Virus record (IMG/VR): IMGVR_UViG_3300033553_000338
Coordinates: 1-64,000 of that record
Length of the DNA stretch: 64,000 nucleotides
Source of the DNA: a virus
Reading direction: 5' to 3' (one strand)
Shown: piece by piece, positions 60,396 through 64,000 of the stretch
How positions within the stretch are numbered: the first letter of the stretch is position 1
How the letters are laid out: the number at the start of each line of letters is the position of its first letter
Made by a program: the position numbers and the translations under genes
The notes under the pieces: model-generated
What the model was told of the DNA's origin: nothing
The model's input: only the letters and a program-made list of their open reading frames with translations
Databases searched by the model: none

Positions 60396-63300
60396 TTATA
60401 AGTCGTAATTTATTGTTGCATAAAACCTGTCGTCCCCGTAGGACCTGACTTCTTCTTTGATTAGTCTGTTTCCAAAACCAATACAAGCATAAGGACTTCG
60501 ATAGTAAGAGTCCCAATTATACTCTACAAAGTCAATAGATCCGAGATCAGTCATCACTTGGTCTAGCGTTGCATTTGATTTACAAGCATCGTAACTTGTT
60601 AAAGCCCACCAGAAACTTCCAACATTGAGTAACGCATTTGCAAGATCGGTTCTCGCTTGGTCAACTCCGTATGTATCGTATAAAGTGTTTGATACCAATG
60701 TACCATCGTTCTCAAAAACAGTAAGGTAAAGTCCCCTGCCAGTAGCATTTAGCAGCGTTACATCGTTAAACTTCACTAATCTTGGTAGAACAGCAACATC
60801 ACCAGCGGCTTGAGCACCTCCTATAACGACTACTTTATTTATGCCTTCTATAAATGTACTCAATTTTAACGAGTTTTTCCCTAAGCGCATAGCCTTCTTT
60901 ACATCTGAAATGTCGATTTCTTCAATAACAAGGTCACTTATAAATAAGGTTGTCCCAAGACTCCCAGTGCTCCCATAATTATACCCTATCTTCATTTGAT
61001 AGTAAGTGTCGTAGGTAGTCCCATCTGAACCTAACTGGAATCGGTTAGAAACTGTATAGTAATTAGTTTTCTGAACCCACTCATCTTGGATGGTTCCAGC
61101 TTCCAGTCTTTCAATGTTTCCTATCAAGCCGTGATTTGTCAGCCCAACTCCCATGCTACTCCACCCTATCTCATAAGCAAAATAGTGCTTACAAGTCATT
61201 GTAGACTGACCTTTACACCAATATGTAATTTTATAAGTCTTTCCCTCCTGCTTTGCAGCTTCTGGAGGATATAGACGCAAGCCTCCCCACATTACAGTGC
61301 CTACATCTGGGTAAATGAGATTAGGGGTTCTCTTGATACATACAGAGTACTTGTCAAAGAACCTAGAGGCTTTGACTGCAAATACTTTACATTGAGGCTG
61401 TGTGTAATAACTGATTCCTCCTAAATCCCCAGAAGCCCCACCAAAAACACCATCATTGAAGAAATCTTTGCCCATATACTTTGAACCAAGTAAATTCTCG
61501 GACTCATACATTTCCTCAACAAACACATCACCTGATTTATCTGGGGAGAAAGAGCTTTTTGGGAAGTCGTCTTTAACAACATCGTACACGGACACTTCTT
61601 TAATAATCCCTCCCCAGTCACCTGAAAGTTCAATACTATCAAACTTGAAGCTAGTAGCACCAAAATCTGTTGCCGGATCTACCGGAAGTTGCCATGTTAC
61701 TTGTTGCCCGTCCTGCGAGTGTAATTTGAGTGTGACTGTATTTCCACTACGAGTTATAAATCCTTCAAAAGGGACTCCAGATTCAGTGTTAAAATCCTTA
61801 TGCACGTTATGGCTTCCACCATCAAAGTCATTGCCATTGAGATAAGGTACTGTGGTATAAGACCTAAAGAGAATATCTGTGCCGGAATTATCAACTAGAG
61901 TAAACATAGCAAGCTGTACAGGCCGATTGTCAGAATTCTTCATAGCAATCCCTTTGAAATAAACAGTAGCATCCCCCAGACCCAAGTTAACCGGAAGTTT
62001 CAGTGATCCTGTTGAGGCCCTTTTACCCGCGACAAATGCTGTTGGGTAGTCTTTTCGTTCAAACTGGACATCCCAAATTTCTACATGTACATTTGCTCCT
62101 ATAGTAAAGTCCATAAATCGATAAGTATTGTCGTGAGACGAGCGACTTCCTGTAGCATAGCAAAACAGATAATCATCAAACTCTTTAACCCCTGACTTAG
62201 AAAATACTGTATCACACCAGTCATTCATGTAGAAAGTACCCTCAGAGATAAACTTCATTTTAAAGGACATAGTGTAAGTGTATCCTCCTACTAGCTTACT
62301 GACAGGTATGTAAAACCTCATAGTGCCTCCTGTGGAGCTTCCTAGTATTTTATATCTGGAGTTCTCAATAAGAGTTGTGCAAGTTCCTTGAGATCCTATA
62401 GTCCAGTTAATGACCCCGTTATCATATAATAAGTTCTCAGTCGCCTCGTCAACGATAATACCTTCACGGGAATACTCAACATCTTTAATCTCCAGTCTGT
62501 GAGTCTTTCCTGCTGGTGTTTCCGGGTAAGTTCCTTCTTGGGCACTATCGAAAATAGTGTACCAGAGAATTCCATCAGCAGACACCTCTGTCTTAGTGCT
62601 GTAGTAAGTTCTTCCATCACCATAGTAGTGCCATACCTTGATCTCCTCTAATTTATATAAATGCCCAAGATCAACTTGAACCCAGTCTAATCCATTGCTT
62701 GTATCAAAATGAGAGACCATATTACCGTCAGTTAGCATAGGTCTTGATCCTCCCAAGTTATCAGAAGAAGATTTACCTAGTGCAACGTTCTCTCCAGAAT
62801 AAGTAATTGCCTGTATCTCTACCCAATGGTTATATATATCAGTAGTACTCCCATTCAAATAGTCCCGAATATACCGAACCCCTAAAGGGTTAAATACGTT
62901 CCCTTCTCCATTTAGTAAGTCACTAATACTTGGCTCTGTACCATCAATAAGATCCACACGAGGGTAGCACCAGAGTTGATGTGTTTCAGGTGCTGTGGAG
63001 TAGTACAAGTAAGTCCTGTGACGGGCTGAAGTTGTTTCAGGAATCCATTTATAATCAACACAGGTTGAAATTTTGTTTCCCGATAAGTCGTATGTCCCTG
63101 TATCTGGATGAGTTATATACTCCGTATTGTCATGTTCCCATACATGAGCAACTAATAACACCCACTCATTTAAAGGAAAATACCACCCACCTGACCTGAA
63201 ATAAGGATTAGTGTTTAAAGTTGTACTCCCATTGTTTGCGACAACTCCGCTGACACTTCCATACCCATTGAGCCCAAAGTAAAAGCTACCATTACCTAAA

Positions 63301-63671
63301 GTGTTCCTACGAATCCAAGTAGAAAATCTGTACATTTTTGAGTTGTCTATTGGAAAAGTACTTGTAGCCCAGCCACCATCAGCCCCACTCTCTACATCGT
63401 TGTTTAAAGTTTGCCATACAGGAGTTAATTTCCCAAAAGGGTCTTTGTCCAGTATGATTGAGTTTCCATCCCCATTCTGGCCAAATATCCCTTGAGACCC
63501 AGAAGTACCTACTGCCCAGACTCTATAGTCTATTAAGTTCTTGTATGCAACCCCTTTCATGGAATTACTAATAGCAAATTTCAAGTTGTCTTTATTCGTT
63601 GGAAGTTCAGTAAATACTCCCAAAGCTTTTAAATCACCTCCCCCTGATAAACTTGCTACTTTCGTTCCCAT
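60396..63671 (-). CDS. Large tail adhesin with F5/8 C, LamG-like and ILEI-like domains (1091 aa)
   Basis: Around residues 290-402 is an F5/8 type C (discoidin) domain: NVALGKSSSDNLGGSRPML, DWVQVDLGHLYKLEEIKVW. Around 555-700 is a LamG/ConA-like lectin domain (GDATVYFKGIAMKNSDNRPV, FEGFITRSGNTVTLKL). The last ~140 residues (940-1078) resemble the ILEI/FAM3 fold: GRGLYLTVFENDGTLVSN, DTYG, LANALLNVGSFWWALTSYD, LGSIDF and SPYACIGFG. The combination points to a carbohydrate-binding tail protein that contacts the capsule or outer glycans of the host. It is followed by the fibre protein and preceded by another fibre fragment. Confidence 0.78.
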   Translation of the reverse strand: MGTKVASLSGGGDLKALGVFTELPTNKDNLKFAISNSMKGVAYKNLIDYRVWAVGTSGSQGIFGQNGDGNSIILDKDPFGKLTPVWQTLNNDVESGADGGWATSTFPIDNSKMYRFSTWIRRNTLGNGSFYFGLNGYGSVSGVVANNGSTTLNTNPYFRSGGWYFPLNEWVLLVAHVWEHDNTEYITHPDTGTYDLSGNKISTCVDYKWIPETTSARHRTYLYYSTAPETHQLWCYPRVDLIDGTEPSISDLLNGEGNVFNPLGVRYIRDYLNGSTTDIYNHWVEIQAITYSGENVALGKSSSDNLGGSRPMLTDGNMVSHFDTSNGLDWVQVDLGHLYKLEEIKVWHYYGDGRTYYSTKTEVSADGILWYTIFDSAQEGTYPETPAGKTHRLEIKDVEYSREGIIVDEATENLLYDNGVINWTIGSQGTCTTLIENSRYKILGSSTGGTMRFYIPVSKLVGGYTYTMSFKMKFISEGTFYMNDWCDTVFSKSGVKEFDDYLFCYATGSRSSHDNTYRFMDFTIGANVHVEIWDVQFERKDYPTAFVAGKRASTGSLKLPVNLGLGDATVYFKGIAMKNSDNRPVQLAMFTLVDNSGTDILFRSYTTVPYLNGNDFDGGSHNVHKDFNTESGVPFEGFITRSGNTVTLKLHSQDGQQVTWQLPVDPATDFGATSFKFDSIELSGDWGGIIKEVSVYDVVKDDFPKSSFSPDKSGDVFVEEMYESENLLGSKYMGKDFFNDGVFGGASGDLGGISYYTQPQCKVFAVKASRFFDKYSVCIKRTPNLIYPDVGTVMWGGLRLYPPEAAKQEGKTYKITYWCKGQSTMTCKHYFAYEIGWSSMGVGLTNHGLIGNIERLEAGTIQDEWVQKTNYYTVSNRFQLGSDGTTYDTYYQMKIGYNYGSTGSLGTTLFISDLVIEEIDISDVKKAMRLGKNSLKLSTFIEGINKVVVIGGAQAAGDVAVLPRLVKFNDVTLLNATGRGLYLTVFENDGTLVSNTLYDTYGVDQARTDLANALLNVGSFWWALTSYDACKSNATLDQVMTDLGSIDFVEYNWDSYYRSPYACIGFGNRLIKEEVRSYGDDRFYATINYDL

Positions 63672-63678
63672 GATTAGG

Positions 63679-64000
63679 TTAGTTAATTATAAAATCAATC
63701 GTTTTGTCTGTGTCATTCCATTCAACCTTAAAGCCTTCCGCACCAGAGTCGTTCTTCACTTCAACATGCTTCCGAACTTCCGTATAACCTGCTACTACTA
63801 AATTAGTATGAATGTCTACTTTAGATCCATCGTGCCACACATCTACAGCTCTCCTTACTGTTCCATTATAAGAAAACCATGAGGAGACTGAAGTTCCAAC
63901 TCCGAAAGCAAATCCACCGGATGCATTATTTACAAATAAGGAATTAGAACTAATAACACTGGAACTCCATGCTTGAGCCATATCTACTTTTGCAGCTTTA
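63679..64000 (-). CDS. C-terminal part of a tail fibre protein, cut by the window edge
   Basis: An open minus-strand frame with the typical fibre segment KAAKVDMAQAWSSSVISSN near the edge. Upstream codons stay open to base 64000, so the ATG at 63981 is probably internal and the gene continues beyond the window. The end is beta-rich (SGAEGFKVEWNDTDKTIDF). It is 7 nt upstream of the large adhesin gene. Confidence 0.7.
   Translation of the reverse strand, partial: KAAKVDMAQAWSSSVISSNSLFVNNASGGFAFGVGTSVSSWFSYNGTVRRAVDVWHDGSKVDIHTNLVVAGYTEVRKHVEVKNDSGAEGFKVEWNDTDKTIDFIIN

Noticed and set aside
60394-60516. Extended N-terminus of the tail fibre gene
   Set aside because: The extra residues lie wholly inside the upstream adhesin gene and look unlike a fibre start.
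1-64000. Stop-codon reassignment as known in some crAss-like phages
   Set aside because: Long reading frames run unbroken with the standard code, and TAG ends several genes (for example 3728-4228, 7566-7730 and 57032-57259).
1-64000. tRNA, CRISPR array, integrase or insertion element
   Set aside because: No cloverleaf, spaced repeat array, recombinase motif or inverted-repeat-bounded element was seen on reading both strands. A tRNAscan or repeat finder could still find a short tRNA I missed.

Overview
This window is part of a tailed double-stranded DNA phage genome of the crAss-like type, infecting a Bacteroidota host. Several things support this. There is a crAss-type major capsid protein at 53286-54692 preceded by an acidic scaffold-like protein. 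A 2296-residue stabilisation/muzzle-type tail protein is present. A block of giant virion proteins includes one with the DFDID catalytic motif of the crAss-like virion RNA polymerase. A few early minus-strand genes carry host-type TATATTTG promoter boxes. Reading frames of up to 9.3 kb are unbroken under the standard code, and both TAA and TAG serve as stops, so no stop-codon reassignment is visible. No tRNA, rRNA, CRISPR array, integrase or insertion sequence was found.

Region 1 (1-7730) is the early/accessory part, with genes on both strands. On the plus strand lie a partial gene, a PNKP-type HAD phosphatase, a conserved phage protein, several small unknown genes and an MmcB-like PD-(D/E)XK protein. 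A minus-strand operon holds thymidylate synthase, a RecB/Cas4-like nuclease and two unknown genes. Next to it, on the plus strand, are a NUMOD4/HNH homing-type endonuclease and a 54-residue gene that runs into the end of the late block.

Region 2 (7713-42187) is a minus-strand block of very large proteins that are probably packaged in the virion and delivered with the DNA: a 1474-residue protein with intact RecB-like nuclease motifs, a 1308-residue protein with a possible HEHVH zinc-protease site, the 2846-residue RNA polymerase, a 3098-residue protein with a complete SF1 helicase, a 621-residue protein, a 1313-residue protein that starts with a lambda-endolysin-like muramidase, and smaller proteins (Pro/Ala/Gly-rich, DUF192, cysteine-cluster). 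Region 3 (42233-58371) holds the muzzle, tail ring/IHF-like, capsid, scaffold and neck genes plus small membrane proteins. Region 4 (58449-64000) holds tail-fibre and adhesin genes.

The late block appears to be organised by one short motif, TTCGTATATTA on the minus strand. It occurs nine times, always between genes and 7-58 nt upstream of a start codon. In three places it directly follows a terminator hairpin, forming a stop-then-restart unit. With the hairpin terminators, this gives a tentative operon map of the late region. The motif lacks an obvious -33 partner and differs from the host-type boxes in the early region, which suggests a phage-directed late promoter. The most interesting hypothesis is an entry package in which polymerase, helicase, nuclease, protease and muramidase activities travel together in the virion.
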